Shown piece by piece: positions 14,513 to 21,888 of a stretch of DNA of 21,888 bases. A program made the translations under genes and the position numbers. Every line of letters begins with the position of its first letter. Position 1 is the first letter of the stretch. This DNA comes from CAZDXJ01 sp964509475 (GTDB lineage: Bacteria > Pseudomonadota > Gammaproteobacteria > Methylococcales > Methylomonadaceae). Under the pieces are notes generated by a model. The model saw only the letters and a program-made list of their open reading frames with translations. It did no database searches and was not told the origin of the DNA. The stretch lies in assembly GCA_964509475.1 (NCBI GenBank), contig CAZDXJ010000040.1:1-21888 (forward strand). The letters run 5' to 3'.

Positions 14513-15337
14513 ATGGCGATCTATGCAATTGGAGATATACAGGGGTGTTTTGACGATTTGCTCCGCTTGCTGGATAAAATCGCCTTCGATGCAAAAAACG
14601 ATCAGATTTGGTTCACCGGTGATTTGGTCAATCGCGGGCCAAAATCATTGGAAACCTTGCGTTTCGTCAAGGCTTTGGGATCAGCCGCTGTTACTGTGCT
14701 GGGTAACCATGATTTACATCTGTTGGCGGATGCCTGTAAAGAAAGGAAAATCCGTAAGAAAGATTCATTGACCCAAGTGCTTGATGCGCCTGATTGTGAC
14801 GAATTGCTGCATTGGCTGCGGCATCGTCCATTTTTTCACCATAACGATGAGTTTTGCCTGTTGCATGCGGGCCTGCCGCCACAATGGGATTTTGAACAAA
14901 CCCGGAAAATGGCGGCCAAAATTGAACAAGTGTTGCAAAGTGACGCTTATGAAGATTTCATGCGCTGTATGTATGGTAATTTACCGGATATCTGGTCCGA
15001 TGATTTGCAAGGTATGGATCGGTTGCGTTTTATCGTAAATTGTTTCACTCGTATGCGCTATTGTGACAAAAACGGCAGGTTGGATTTCAGGCATAATGGC
15101 CCTTTGGGTTCTCAGGACAAACATTTATTGCCCTGGTTTGCCGTTCCAGGACGGCGTAGTGCATCGATGAATATCATTTTCGGGCATTGGTCAACCCTGG
15201 GTTTTCATAATGCTTATAATTGTTATGCCATCGATACCGGTTGCCTTTGGGGCGGGCAATTGACCGCGTTGAAACTGGGGGGCAAACAAAAGACAATCCA
15301 TATTGATTGTCCTTGCAGGAAAAAACCAGAACATTAA
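14513..15337 (+). CDS. apaH: Bis(5'-nucleosyl)-tetraphosphatase, symmetrical
   Basis: A 274-residue metallophosphatase that splits Ap4A and related dinucleotides (and NpnN-capped RNA ends) symmetrically. The three calcineurin-like metal motifs are present: GDIQGC with D8, GDLVNRGP with D37 and R41, and GNHD at 64-67. Further conserved ApaH pieces are LLHAGLPPQWD, FIVNCFTRMRYCD and FGHWSTLGF, and AIDTGCLWGGQLTAL near the end. Length matches the family (about 280). It is co-transcribed with apaG. Confidence 0.97.
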   Translation: MAIYAIGDIQGCFDDLLRLLDKIAFDAKNDQIWFTGDLVNRGPKSLETLRFVKALGSAAVTVLGNHDLHLLADACKERKIRKKDSLTQVLDAPDCDELLHWLRHRPFFHHNDEFCLLHAGLPPQWDFEQTRKMAAKIEQVLQSDAYEDFMRCMYGNLPDIWSDDLQGMDRLRFIVNCFTRMRYCDKNGRLDFRHNGPLGSQDKHLLPWFAVPGRRSASMNIIFGHWSTLGFHNAYNCYAIDTGCLWGGQLTALKLGGKQKTIHIDCPCRKKPEH

Positions 15338-15389
15338 GTGCAGGAAACGACAGTGGTTTTTCGATGAAGCTGGAAAAACAGGATGTTTA

Positions 15390-15421
15390 CCCCTTCTGGA
15401 TCAGCAATAATAGGGAAGGGG
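15390..15421. terminator. Possible bidirectional terminator between apaH and the porin
   Basis: CCCCTTC (15390-15396) pairs exactly with GAAGGGG (15415-15421) around an 18-nt loop, in the short gap between two convergent genes. No strong T-run follows on the plus strand; on the minus strand T-rich sequence comes only about 15 nt later. Position favours a terminator, but the structure is weak. Confidence 0.35.
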
Positions 15422-15435
15422 GAAACTTGATTTTA

Positions 15436-16818
15436 TCAGAATGCCAATTGTGTACGCAGGGTGAATGCGTCAATGTTATCCGGCAGGCCACCATTGACTG
15501 TGCGCAGTGGTGAGTTGCTGACATTCAGATTGCGGCGATAATCGGCCATGAAACGGATATTCCGGTTGATATACCAGTTCAGTGCAATGGTAATTGCCGT
15601 TTCACTGCCACCCTGGATATCGTGACTGTTCAGGTTGTTGCCATCAAAACGGGTGGCCAGTTCCAAGGCACCCCAACCGCCGCCATCGTGCAGGCTGAAG
15701 TTGCTCTTGGGTTTCAGACGCTTGAATTTACCATCCGAACCTTTATAAGTTCTGGATTCTCCGGTAATGGTCCAGGCTGCTTGTACATACCAGGCATCAA
15801 AATCCAGTGTCGCCATACTATTGTCACGCATGACCCAGGCATGTGCGTATTCAAATTGTAACGATAATGGGCCCCACATACCAGCGAGTTCGGCGCCGGC
15901 CATCGTGGTACCGTCCACGTCGTGAATGGTTCCTGTGTCGGTGAGATGCAGATTGGACATATGGGTTGTCTCATAACGGAAACGCAAGCCTTTGTCCTTG
16001 ACTTGTCCGGCATCATTGGGTTTCCGGTAGCCGCCATAAGCGCCGATATGCAGTAATTTATCTTTTTCGTTAATCGGTGCCCAGGTTACACGGGAAGCAA
16101 CACCCCAGCCTTCATCAGCGGTGTTTTTGTTTTTGTTTGGGGTTATGCTGTCACCATAAAATCCGAGTTGTCCTGACCAGTTTTTGCCAGAAGATTTGAT
16201 ACGTAAACCTATGGCGCGGTCAAATAAAGGTTCGCTCAACGAGTTTACCAATGAACGCTCGGTGAACATGATATCGTTGGAGCTTTCCTGCAGCTCCATG
16301 CTGATGGGTTGTTTCTGATTACCAACCGTGAAATCGGCGTACTTGAAACCGCTGTAGGTCAGGAACATATCCTTGATACCGACATGGTTGTCGGCAAAGT
16401 CAATCTGGGTTTTGAATTTCCAGTCGTTCCAGAAAGCGCCACTGAATGCGATACGACCACGGCGGATTTCGGTTCCATCATTGGCTTCGACGTGATTGCC
16501 GGACGCGTCAACAAGCTGGTCGTTGCTGTGAAAACTGGCATCGGCCTGGATACGGCCGCCAATTTTGAATTTGAAGGCTTTATCGGCGGTTTCAAAGCGC
16601 AGACCTTTTTTGTCCAGTTTGATTTTAATGTCATTGACATCTTGTTTGGTCAACGACTGTTTTTTTATCAATGTGTCATATTGGGCTTGTGTGATGGCGC
16701 CATTTTGCAGCAACATATTTAATAATTCTGTATCGGCTGCTTGTGCGGAAAGGCTGCTTAAAGTTATTGCGGCGAACAGGCTCAAGCTGTACAGGCCGCG
16801 GTTTATGGAAAGTGACAT
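15436..16818 (-). CDS. OprP/OprO-like phosphate-selective outer-membrane porin
   Basis: A 460-residue beta-barrel porin. A signal peptide ends at about residue 27 (SLSAQA). It is followed by the family's N-terminal helical hairpin, TELLNMLLQNGAITQAQYDTLIKK. The barrel begins with FKIGGRIQADASF and FKTQIDFADN, and the protein ends in aromatic Phe (TQLAF), as outer-membrane proteins do. The family includes phosphate and pyrophosphate channels of Pseudomonas. The start has GAGGT about 9 nt upstream. A triple PhoB-like box upstream (16888-16920) strongly suggests induction by phosphate limitation. A second porin gene is divergently transcribed from the same 265-bp interval. Confidence 0.88.
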   Translation of the reverse strand: MSLSINRGLYSLSLFAAITLSSLSAQAADTELLNMLLQNGAITQAQYDTLIKKQSLTKQDVNDIKIKLDKKGLRFETADKAFKFKIGGRIQADASFHSNDQLVDASGNHVEANDGTEIRRGRIAFSGAFWNDWKFKTQIDFADNHVGIKDMFLTYSGFKYADFTVGNQKQPISMELQESSNDIMFTERSLVNSLSEPLFDRAIGLRIKSSGKNWSGQLGFYGDSITPNKNKNTADEGWGVASRVTWAPINEKDKLLHIGAYGGYRKPNDAGQVKDKGLRFRYETTHMSNLHLTDTGTIHDVDGTTMAGAELAGMWGPLSLQFEYAHAWVMRDNSMATLDFDAWYVQAAWTITGESRTYKGSDGKFKRLKPKSNFSLHDGGGWGALELATRFDGNNLNSHDIQGGSETAITIALNWYINRNIRFMADYRRNLNVSNSPLRTVNGGLPDNIDAFTLRTQLAF

Positions 16819-16887
16819 TGAATAAACCTCATGTTGTAAAAGTAAAACAAACCGTTAAAAGTGAGCAACAGGTTTAGAGGCGACACA

Positions 16888-16920
16888 GAATATTACATTT
16901 TTGTTACGGTTTTATTACAG
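16888..16920 (-). promoter_or_regulatory. PhoB-type Pho box, three 11-bp direct repeats
   Basis: Read on the minus strand, toward the OprP-like porin, the sequence is three contiguous 11-mers: CTGTAATAAAA, CCGTAACAAAA and ATGTAATATTC. PhoB binds 11-bp units with a CTGTMA-type core, so phase and content both fit. The box ends about 70 nt before the porin ATG (16818). The start of the divergent porin is about 163 nt on the other side. Confidence 0.68.
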
Positions 16921-17019
16921 CCATGAGGTTATTGTTAAGTTGGATATAGACTAGAAATTATCGACTCAACAAATCAGGGGTGGGGAATAGTATATTTCAT
17001 GAATGTAAATACGAATCAT

Positions 17020-17049
17020 TTGCAACAATGTTAGATTTTGGTTTACAAT
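17020..17049 (+). promoter_or_regulatory. Sigma70-like promoter for the second porin operon
   Basis: TTGCAA (17020-17025) and TACAAT (17044-17049) are separated by 18 bp. They place a start site near 17056, about 28 nt before the ATG at 17084, which has GGAG at 17072-17075. Both hexamers differ from consensus by one or two bases. Confidence 0.5.
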
Positions 17050-17083
17050 TGCTTCTCACTTTGGGGGTTTTGGAGATAAAAAC

Positions 17084-18454
17084 ATGAAATTATTCAAGCG
17101 ATCGACATCATTAGCCATTGCTTTATGGGGAGTTTCCGGTATCGGTTATGCATCAGAACAAACAATGCGGAAACCTGAAACGATGGAAGAAATGTGGCAA
17201 ATCATTCAGGCTCAGCAAAAACAAATCAGTGCTTTAAGTCAGAGTTTGAAGGATGTATCAAAACATCAGGATTTCGTCGAACTGGAACGCAAACAAAATG
17301 TATTGAGTCAGGAAGTTGAAAATATTCGCACGGAAATGTTTATTCCGGAAGATACGGTGTATAAAAGTGAATACGGTCTGGGGCCGGCAGCTTCCAAGGT
17401 CTATCATGTGGATCAAGGTTTGTCGATTGGCGCTTATGGCGAAGCCAATTTTCAAACGATAACCAGCGATAAAGGCAATTCAAAAAATAATGCCGATTTT
17501 GAGCGGCTGGTTATGTATTTGGGGTATAAGTTTACCGACAATATTATTTTTAACAGTGAGATCGAGTTTGAACATGCAAGTACCGGAAAAGTTGGCGAGG
17601 TTTCGGTAGAATTTGCAGCTCTGGATTTTTTCATAAATCCAATGGTGAATGTCCGGGCCGGTATGGTGTTGATGCCGATGGGGTTTATCAATCCGATTCA
17701 TGAGCCGGTGTTTTTCTTTGGTAATAACCGTCCGGAAGTGGAACGGCGGATTATTCCCAGTACCTGGCGTGAAATCGGCGGGGGATTGTTTGGCGAGTTG
17801 TTGCCTGGATTGACTTATACCGCTTATGCGGTGAATGGTATGAATGCGAATGGATTCAGCTCCAAAGGCATCCGGGGCGGCCGGCAATCCGGCAGTAAGG
17901 CTTTTGCCGAAGATCTGGCTTTTGTCGGCCGGGTGGATTATGCGCCGCCTGAGCTGACGGGATTGACTTTTGGGGCTTCGGCCTATTTGGGTAATTCAGG
18001 TCAGAACCAGCAATTTGGCAGCGTACAGGCCGATGTTTTCACCCAGCTCTATGAAGCCCATGTACAATGGAAGTATCGCGGCCTCGAGTTTCGTGCCCTG
18101 GGTTCCTGGGGATTTATTGATGATGCCGGTGTCTTGAGCGCCGCCAAAGGGCAAACCATTGGAGAATCGAATTATGGTTGGTATACTGAAGTCGGCTATG
18201 ATGTGTTGCCGTTGCTGTTCAAGGATACAAACCAGTATCTGGCGCCTTTTTTCCGTTATGAAATGTATGACACAATTGCCAGTGCACCGACAGGATTTCT
18301 TGATGATGACAGAATGGCGCAACGTGTTTTTCAATTTGGATTGCATTATAAACCCATTTCCAATGTCGTTATCAAAGCCGATTACCGCAATTTCGATTCC
18401 AAAGGGGGGGATTTACCCGATGATTTCAATGTGGGTATTGGCTTCATTTTTTAA
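17084..18454 (+). CDS. Porin with N-terminal coiled coil, phosphate-selective-porin-like
   Basis: A 456-residue outer-membrane protein. A signal peptide ends near residue 24 (GIGYA). Residues about 30-85 form a Gln/Glu/Lys-rich coiled coil (MWQIIQAQQKQISALSQSLK...), which may trimerise or reach into the periplasm. The rest is a beta barrel of the OprP/DcaP-like type, with segments such as SIGAYGEANFQT, RAGMVLMPMGFINPIHEP and VFQFGLHYKPISNVVIKADY. It ends in FNVGIGFIF with terminal Phe. It heads a run of six genes on the same strand with gaps of at most 26 nt. The close linkage to a flavinylated periplasmic-type protein and a membrane protein suggests a specialised uptake or redox role. The solute is unknown. 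Confidence 0.85.
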   Translation: MKLFKRSTSLAIALWGVSGIGYASEQTMRKPETMEEMWQIIQAQQKQISALSQSLKDVSKHQDFVELERKQNVLSQEVENIRTEMFIPEDTVYKSEYGLGPAASKVYHVDQGLSIGAYGEANFQTITSDKGNSKNNADFERLVMYLGYKFTDNIIFNSEIEFEHASTGKVGEVSVEFAALDFFINPMVNVRAGMVLMPMGFINPIHEPVFFFGNNRPEVERRIIPSTWREIGGGLFGELLPGLTYTAYAVNGMNANGFSSKGIRGGRQSGSKAFAEDLAFVGRVDYAPPELTGLTFGASAYLGNSGQNQQFGSVQADVFTQLYEAHVQWKYRGLEFRALGSWGFIDDAGVLSAAKGQTIGESNYGWYTEVGYDVLPLLFKDTNQYLAPFFRYEMYDTIASAPTGFLDDDRMAQRVFQFGLHYKPISNVVIKADYRNFDSKGGDLPDDFNVGIGFIF

Positions 18455-18471
18455 TAACTGTAATTTTTCTA

Positions 18472-19035
18472 ATGCTCAGGTATAGGGTTTTGCTAAATAA
18501 CTGGAACCGCAGTCTGTTTTTTGTTATTGCCCTGTTGTTTGTAATACCTTGTTTTGGCAAGATTTACTACAGTAAAAAGGAAGCTATGGTACTGGCGTTT
18601 GGTGAAGGGGCAAGCGTTGAAATGCTTTCCCTTTTTCCCACGGATACCGAAAAGCGGCGTATTGAAAAACTGGCCAGGGTCAAATTGAGGTCGGCATTTT
18701 TTACCTTTTATGTCGGCAAGAAAAACGGCGAGATATCAGGTTATGCGGCGATTGAAAATCACAAGGTACGAACCAAACCGGAGACCTTGCTTATTGTTTT
18801 GACGAAAGAAGGGCAATTACGCGATATTCATACCCTGGCTTTCCATGAACCGCCGGAATACCAGCCTCCGGCGCGCTGGTTTGCGCAATTGTATCATCGG
18901 CCAATTGATGAAATGAGTTTCAGCACCGGTATACAGGCGATGACCGGTGCAACATTAAGCACACGGGCCGCGTTGGCCAGCGTGCGTAAGGTATTGGCAA
19001 TTTATCAGGTCGAAATAAAGGAAAAACAACCTTAA
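18472..19035 (+). CDS. FMN-binding domain protein, predicted covalently flavinylated
   Basis: A 187-residue protein with an N-terminal hydrophobic segment (about 14-28) that anchors or exports it, then an FMN-binding domain. The motif MTGATLST (157-164) fits the flavinylation consensus, in which ApbE attaches FMN to the second Thr, here Thr161. Preceding strands GEISGYAAIENHKVRTKPET and LLIVLTKEGQLRDI fit the fold seen in NqrC, RnfG and NosR. Such domains carry electrons on the outer face of the inner membrane. The gene begins 17 nt after the porin stop. Its stop overlaps the start of the next gene (TAATG at 19033-19037). No apbE gene is in the window. Confidence 0.82.
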   Translation: MLRYRVLLNNWNRSLFFVIALLFVIPCFGKIYYSKKEAMVLAFGEGASVEMLSLFPTDTEKRRIEKLARVKLRSAFFTFYVGKKNGEISGYAAIENHKVRTKPETLLIVLTKEGQLRDIHTLAFHEPPEYQPPARWFAQLYHRPIDEMSFSTGIQAMTGATLSTRAALASVRKVLAIYQVEIKEKQP

Positions 19036-19523
19036 TGCGTTTTTTTGTAACGGGTGAACAGAACCGGCAATTACTGTTGAATTCATTGATTCTGATGTTT
19101 CTGGGTTATATTGCCTTATTGTGCATCAGCAATGGTCTGTTGTATTTTCATAAAATGGACTTAACGGCGCAGTCGGTCATGCAGTATTATCTGGGTTCGG
19201 AACAAGACTTCGGCCAGCCGAGGAGTTACCAAAGTTTGCTGGAAGTAGCCCATTTTCATCTGTTTGCGATTGGCATGTTGATTTTGACCTTGACGCATCT
19301 GATGTTAATGACGGACTTGCCCTTGCTGTTGAAAGTGTGGTTGAGCGCGGTGATTTATGTTTCCGCGTTGAGCAACGAACTGGCGGGCTGGCTGGTGCGT
19401 TTTGTACACCCTTTGTTCGCTTATTTGAAGATAACTTCTTTTTTGTTGTTGGAATTATCCCTGGTGGTATTGATTGTTATGGTCAGCGCTTCATTGTTTA
19501 AAGCAAGAAGGCGGGTTTCCTGA
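19035..19523 (+). CDS. Four-helix inner-membrane protein, unknown family
   Basis: A 162-residue protein with four predicted membrane helices at about 13-38, 68-93, 97-121 and 127-155. Histidines lie in or next to helices: H39, H73 and H75 (VAHFHLF), H88 (LTHLML) and H125. The pair within the second helix could ligate haem or a metal, but no CxxCH or other cofactor motif is present. AGGAAA precedes the ATG, which overlaps the stop of the FMN-binding gene, implying tight stoichiometric coupling. I do not recognise the family. From context it may be the membrane electron-transfer partner of the flavinylated protein. Confidence 0.75.
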   Translation: MRFFVTGEQNRQLLLNSLILMFLGYIALLCISNGLLYFHKMDLTAQSVMQYYLGSEQDFGQPRSYQSLLEVAHFHLFAIGMLILTLTHLMLMTDLPLLLKVWLSAVIYVSALSNELAGWLVRFVHPLFAYLKITSFLLLELSLVVLIVMVSASLFKARRRVS

Positions 19524-19538
19524 ACGGGTAGGAAGATT

Positions 19539-20324
19539 ATGAAAGCTCCGGTCGTCATTATTGGTATAGGGCAACTTGCGGGTGTTTTTGCCCGCGGTTT
19601 TTTGCGTCTGGGTCATCCGGTTTATCCGATAACACGCGACATGAAGATGGCACGGGAATGTGAAAAGATTCCAGAGCCGGTTCTGGTTCTGGTTGCGGTT
19701 CCGGAACATGAGCTGCATCCTGTACTCGAACAAATACCCCGGTCGTGGCGCCCCCATGTTGGCTTGTTGCAAAATGAATTGTTACCGGGAGACTGGCAAC
19801 GCCACGGTCTTGAAAAACCCACGGTGACGGTGGTCTGGTTTGAAAAGAAGAAGGGCATCGAGGTAACCGATATTTTGTACACTTCGGTTTTTGGATCCAA
19901 CGCTGCTCTGATTGCAGAGGCCTTGCAAAACCAGGGGGTTTCGATTCGGTTTTGTGAAAATGAGCAGGTCTTGTTGTTTGAATTGGTCCGTAAAGCGGTT
20001 TATATACTAACCGTGAATATTGCCGGTTTGCGTGTTGGCGGTACGGTTGGACAGTTGTGGTTACAGCACCAACCACTGGCCCGGAATGTGGCGGCTGAGG
20101 TGATTAGCATTCAGGAATGGCTGACCGGGCAGTCCCTGCCGGAAAAAAAACTGATTGCCGGCATGGTGGAAGCTATCGAGGACTGCCCGGATAGAAACTG
20201 TTTGGGCCGGCGTGCTTTTGCGCGCTTGCAACGCGCCCTGGAATTTGCCAGCAAAGCCGGTTTGCAGACGCCAACACTTATGGAAATTTATCATGCGAAC
20301 AAACCGGGTGTTTTAGCCGGGTAA
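19539..20324 (+). CDS. Rossmann-fold protein, ketopantoate-reductase-like
   Basis: A 261-residue soluble protein that begins with a dinucleotide-binding strand-loop-helix, VVIIGIGQLAGVFARGF (Gly9, Gly11, Gly15), followed by an all-helical C-terminal half. This two-domain plan resembles the 6-phosphogluconate dehydrogenase C-terminal-like or ApbA/PanE superfamily. The conserved catalytic Lys and Glu of PanE cannot be placed with confidence, so the activity is unassigned. AGGAAG lies 5 nt before the ATG, and the gap after the four-helix gene is 15 nt. Its place in an envelope-redox operon is unexplained. Confidence 0.7.
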   Translation: MKAPVVIIGIGQLAGVFARGFLRLGHPVYPITRDMKMARECEKIPEPVLVLVAVPEHELHPVLEQIPRSWRPHVGLLQNELLPGDWQRHGLEKPTVTVVWFEKKKGIEVTDILYTSVFGSNAALIAEALQNQGVSIRFCENEQVLLFELVRKAVYILTVNIAGLRVGGTVGQLWLQHQPLARNVAAEVISIQEWLTGQSLPEKKLIAGMVEAIEDCPDRNCLGRRAFARLQRALEFASKAGLQTPTLMEIYHANKPGVLAG

Positions 20325-20337
20325 TTGGGGGAGACTT

Positions 20338-20892
20338 ATGTTCAAGTTTGTCATGCGCTTTGTTTTTTACATTTTGTGTTATTTTTCTGTTGTCTGCGCG
20401 GCAGAAGGAGAATCTGCAAGGGTCATGGTCATTCGTTCCGCTGATTTTGCTCCCCAGGGGGAAATTCCCAAGCGGTTTAGCTGTGATGGTGCGGATATTC
20501 CGCCGGCTTTGACTTGGTCTGGAATTCCTAAAAACAGCAAAAGTCTGGTTTTGATTGTGGATGACCCGGATGCCCCCGATCCGGCGCACCCGAAAATGAC
20601 TTGGGTGCATTGGCTGCTTTATAACATTCCACCCACAGCAACCGGATTGGCCGAAGGCATAAAAACAACTGAGTTGCCAGCAGGTACCCGGCAGGGTACA
20701 AACGATTGGCGGCGGACAGGGTATGGCGGGCCTTGTCCACCGATTGGCCGGCATCGTTATTTTCACAAACTGTATGCTCTGGATACGTTGTTGCAGGATT
20801 TGCAACATCCGAATAAAAAGCAGTTGGAAAAAGCCATGCAAGGGCATATCATCGGATACGCCGAACTCATCGGTACTTACCGACATCAATAA
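20338..20892 (+). CDS. Secreted PEBP / YbhB-YbcL family protein
   Basis: A 184-residue phosphatidylethanolamine-binding-protein homologue with an N-terminal signal sequence (about 5-21, ending VCAA), so it is predicted periplasmic. The ligand-pocket motifs are clear: the DDPDAPDP loop, MTWVHWLLYNIP, and GGPCPPIGRHRYFHKLYALD. Bacterial members are small-ligand-binding proteins often labelled Raf-kinase-inhibitor-like; their substrates are largely unknown. A purine-rich GGGGGAG precedes the ATG. It is 13 nt after the Rossmann gene. Confidence 0.92.
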   Translation: MFKFVMRFVFYILCYFSVVCAAEGESARVMVIRSADFAPQGEIPKRFSCDGADIPPALTWSGIPKNSKSLVLIVDDPDAPDPAHPKMTWVHWLLYNIPPTATGLAEGIKTTELPAGTRQGTNDWRRTGYGGPCPPIGRHRYFHKLYALDTLLQDLQHPNKKQLEKAMQGHIIGYAELIGTYRHQ

Positions 20893-20918
20893 AAATACAT
20901 AAAAAATTTGGAGAAACA

Positions 20919-21557
20919 ATGAAAATCAAACATATCATACTGTTGCTTGTAACGGTGTTTGCAGGCAACAGTTTTGCCAAAGGTTTTGGTTTGGATTCCC
21001 TCAGTGAAGGTTTGTCCACAGTGCAAAAAACCACACAGCCCACTCAACAAATACTGGATACGGCAAAACAACTGGAACAACAAACATTGGGCGTGGAAAA
21101 ACAGATTGAACAACAAACCGTGAATATTTCCGAACCGGCGCAAAAGCAAATGGAAACCCTGGATGGGCTGACCCAAACCTTGGTCAAGAAACTGGGTGTG
21201 ACCCCGGAACAAGCCCAGGGTGGGGCGGGAGCGATTTTCAAAACGGCCCAGGGACAGATGGACAGTGAACAATTTGCACTTTTGCGGCAATCGGTTCCGG
21301 CAATGGACAGTTTTTTGAACAGTGTTCCCAAACAGTCCGCTTCAATAACCGGGATAAGCAATGGCGTTTCCGCTTTGCTGGGTGACAAAGCGGGCAATAC
21401 GGTCAATAATCTGACTGGACTGGCTTCTTCATTCAAGGCCTTGAATCTTTCCACCGACATGGTGGATCAGTTCGTTCCGGTGGTTGTGGATTATGTTCGC
21501 AACGAAGGCGGGGCAATAGCGGCTGATCTGTTGCAATCGGCTTTATACGGTAATTAA
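20919..21557 (+). CDS. Secreted DUF2780 protein
   Basis: A 212-residue protein with a signal peptide cleaved near residue 20 (GNSFA). A Gln/Thr-rich, probably helical or coiled-coil linker spans about 30-85 (LEQQTLGVEKQIEQQTVNIS). It is followed by the DUF2780 domain with LGVTPEQAQGGAGAIFKTAQG, AVPAMDSFL-like sequence and LNLSTDMVDQFVPVVVDYV. The domain's function is unknown. The start has GGAG 8 nt upstream. It is the last gene of the six-gene run, and no terminator hairpin was found before the repeat block begins at 21583. Confidence 0.85.
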   Translation: MKIKHIILLLVTVFAGNSFAKGFGLDSLSEGLSTVQKTTQPTQQILDTAKQLEQQTLGVEKQIEQQTVNISEPAQKQMETLDGLTQTLVKKLGVTPEQAQGGAGAIFKTAQGQMDSEQFALLRQSVPAMDSFLNSVPKQSASITGISNGVSALLGDKAGNTVNNLTGLASSFKALNLSTDMVDQFVPVVVDYVRNEGGAIAADLLQSALYGN

Positions 21558-21582
21558 TGAGAATGATGGTGTAGTATTGGGA

Positions 21583-21616
21583 TATAATCCACACGGTTAC
21601 GAATACGGAAAATGAA
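21583..21616 (+). repeat. Degenerate left terminal repeat of the R-type element
   Basis: TATAATCCACACGGTTACGA... matches the left end of R1 (4165-4198) at 28 of 34 positions, in the same orientation. Five of the six differences are transitions in one direction (G to A or C to T). The sequence from 21617 to 21743 has no gene. It holds a short GAAC/CCACGAAA tandem-like stretch around 21675-21706 and nothing else I can name. Confidence 0.55.
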
Positions 21617-21743
21617 GCAACCCTCGCGACAAAACCTTTGCCGTAAACGGGGGGCCGGGCAAGCTGCCTTTTTGGAACCACGAAAAGCACGAACACCACG
21701 AAAGTTTCCTGTTCAGCTTTTTCACCGTAGGAAGCACGATTAT

Positions 21744-21888
21744 TATACTTCACGCGGTCACGGTTGCGGATTTTGAAAATAGCTGTTGTTGGGGGTTCAA
21801 GAGTGTTTTTACACGCTGCACAGCTATGAAGGTGGAAAATGATCGGGCAATTGGGAACTGTTGGCAGGCGGCTTGCCCTTACCCATTG
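21744..21888 (+). repeat. Dispersed repeat R3, partial at window end
   Basis: It starts TATACTTCACGCGGTCACGG and follows R2 (13352 onward) closely for about 130 bp, including GATTTTGAAAATAGCTGTTG and GGCAGGCGGCTTGCCC. It then diverges at 21880, where R2 has the 28-bp palindrome, and runs off the window. Confidence 0.75.

Overview
The window looks like chromosomal DNA of a gammaproteobacterium of intermediate GC content. HflD, the apaG-apaH pair, a DUF2780 protein and two phosphate-selective-type porins fit that class. A Methylococcales-like host is possible but is only an impression; no diagnostic gene such as pmo, mxa or an rRNA is present. No tRNA, rRNA, CRISPR array or intact transposase was seen.

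Layout from left to right. (1) 129-3249, + strand: an unusual pair of cytoplasmic-looking proteins. The first has two CBM21-type carbohydrate-binding modules fused to an endonuclease/exonuclease/phosphatase (EEP) domain. The second has two phospholipase D (HKD) half-sites. (2) 3250-4730: mostly noncoding. It holds one small secreted protein (3597-3797), a possible 46-codon ORF, and a dense block of nested inverted repeats (3988-4619) that looks like palindromic, non-autonomous mobile elements. (3) 4731-9720, - strand, transcribed right to left: rhodanese, hflD, an ABC ATPase, an ABC-2 permease, a GldG-like auxiliary protein and mutM. The last four are joined by 4-nt or TGATG overlaps. (4) 9875-13324, + strand: copper chaperone CopZ, Cu(+) P-type ATPase CopA and a Gfo/Idh/MocA oxidoreductase. 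(5) 13352-13756: a second copy of the dispersed repeat, abutting a decapitated remnant of jetA (DUF3375), a core gene of the Wadjet SMC-type plasmid-defence system. (6) 14126-15337, + strand: apaG-apaH. (7) 15436-16818, - strand: an OprP/OprO-like phosphate-selective porin with a triple 11-bp PhoB-type box upstream. (8) 17084-21557, + strand: a tightly spaced six-gene run of a second coiled-coil porin, a flavinylated FMN-binding protein, a four-helix His-bearing membrane protein, a Rossmann-type protein, a PEBP/YbhB-like secreted protein and a DUF2780 secreted protein. (9) 21583-21888: further partial copies of the dispersed repeat, running off the end of the window.

How the parts may work together. 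The copper genes form an export module. The ABC-GldG genes resemble a self-contained transporter/secretion accessory. The left porin is probably induced by phosphate starvation. The porin/FMN-protein/four-helix genes suggest an envelope redox or uptake device whose substrate cannot be read from sequence. The most novel candidates are the CBM21-EEP plus PLD pair and the porin-flavoprotein-membrane-protein cassette. The jetA stump and the repeats record a past loss of a defence island.
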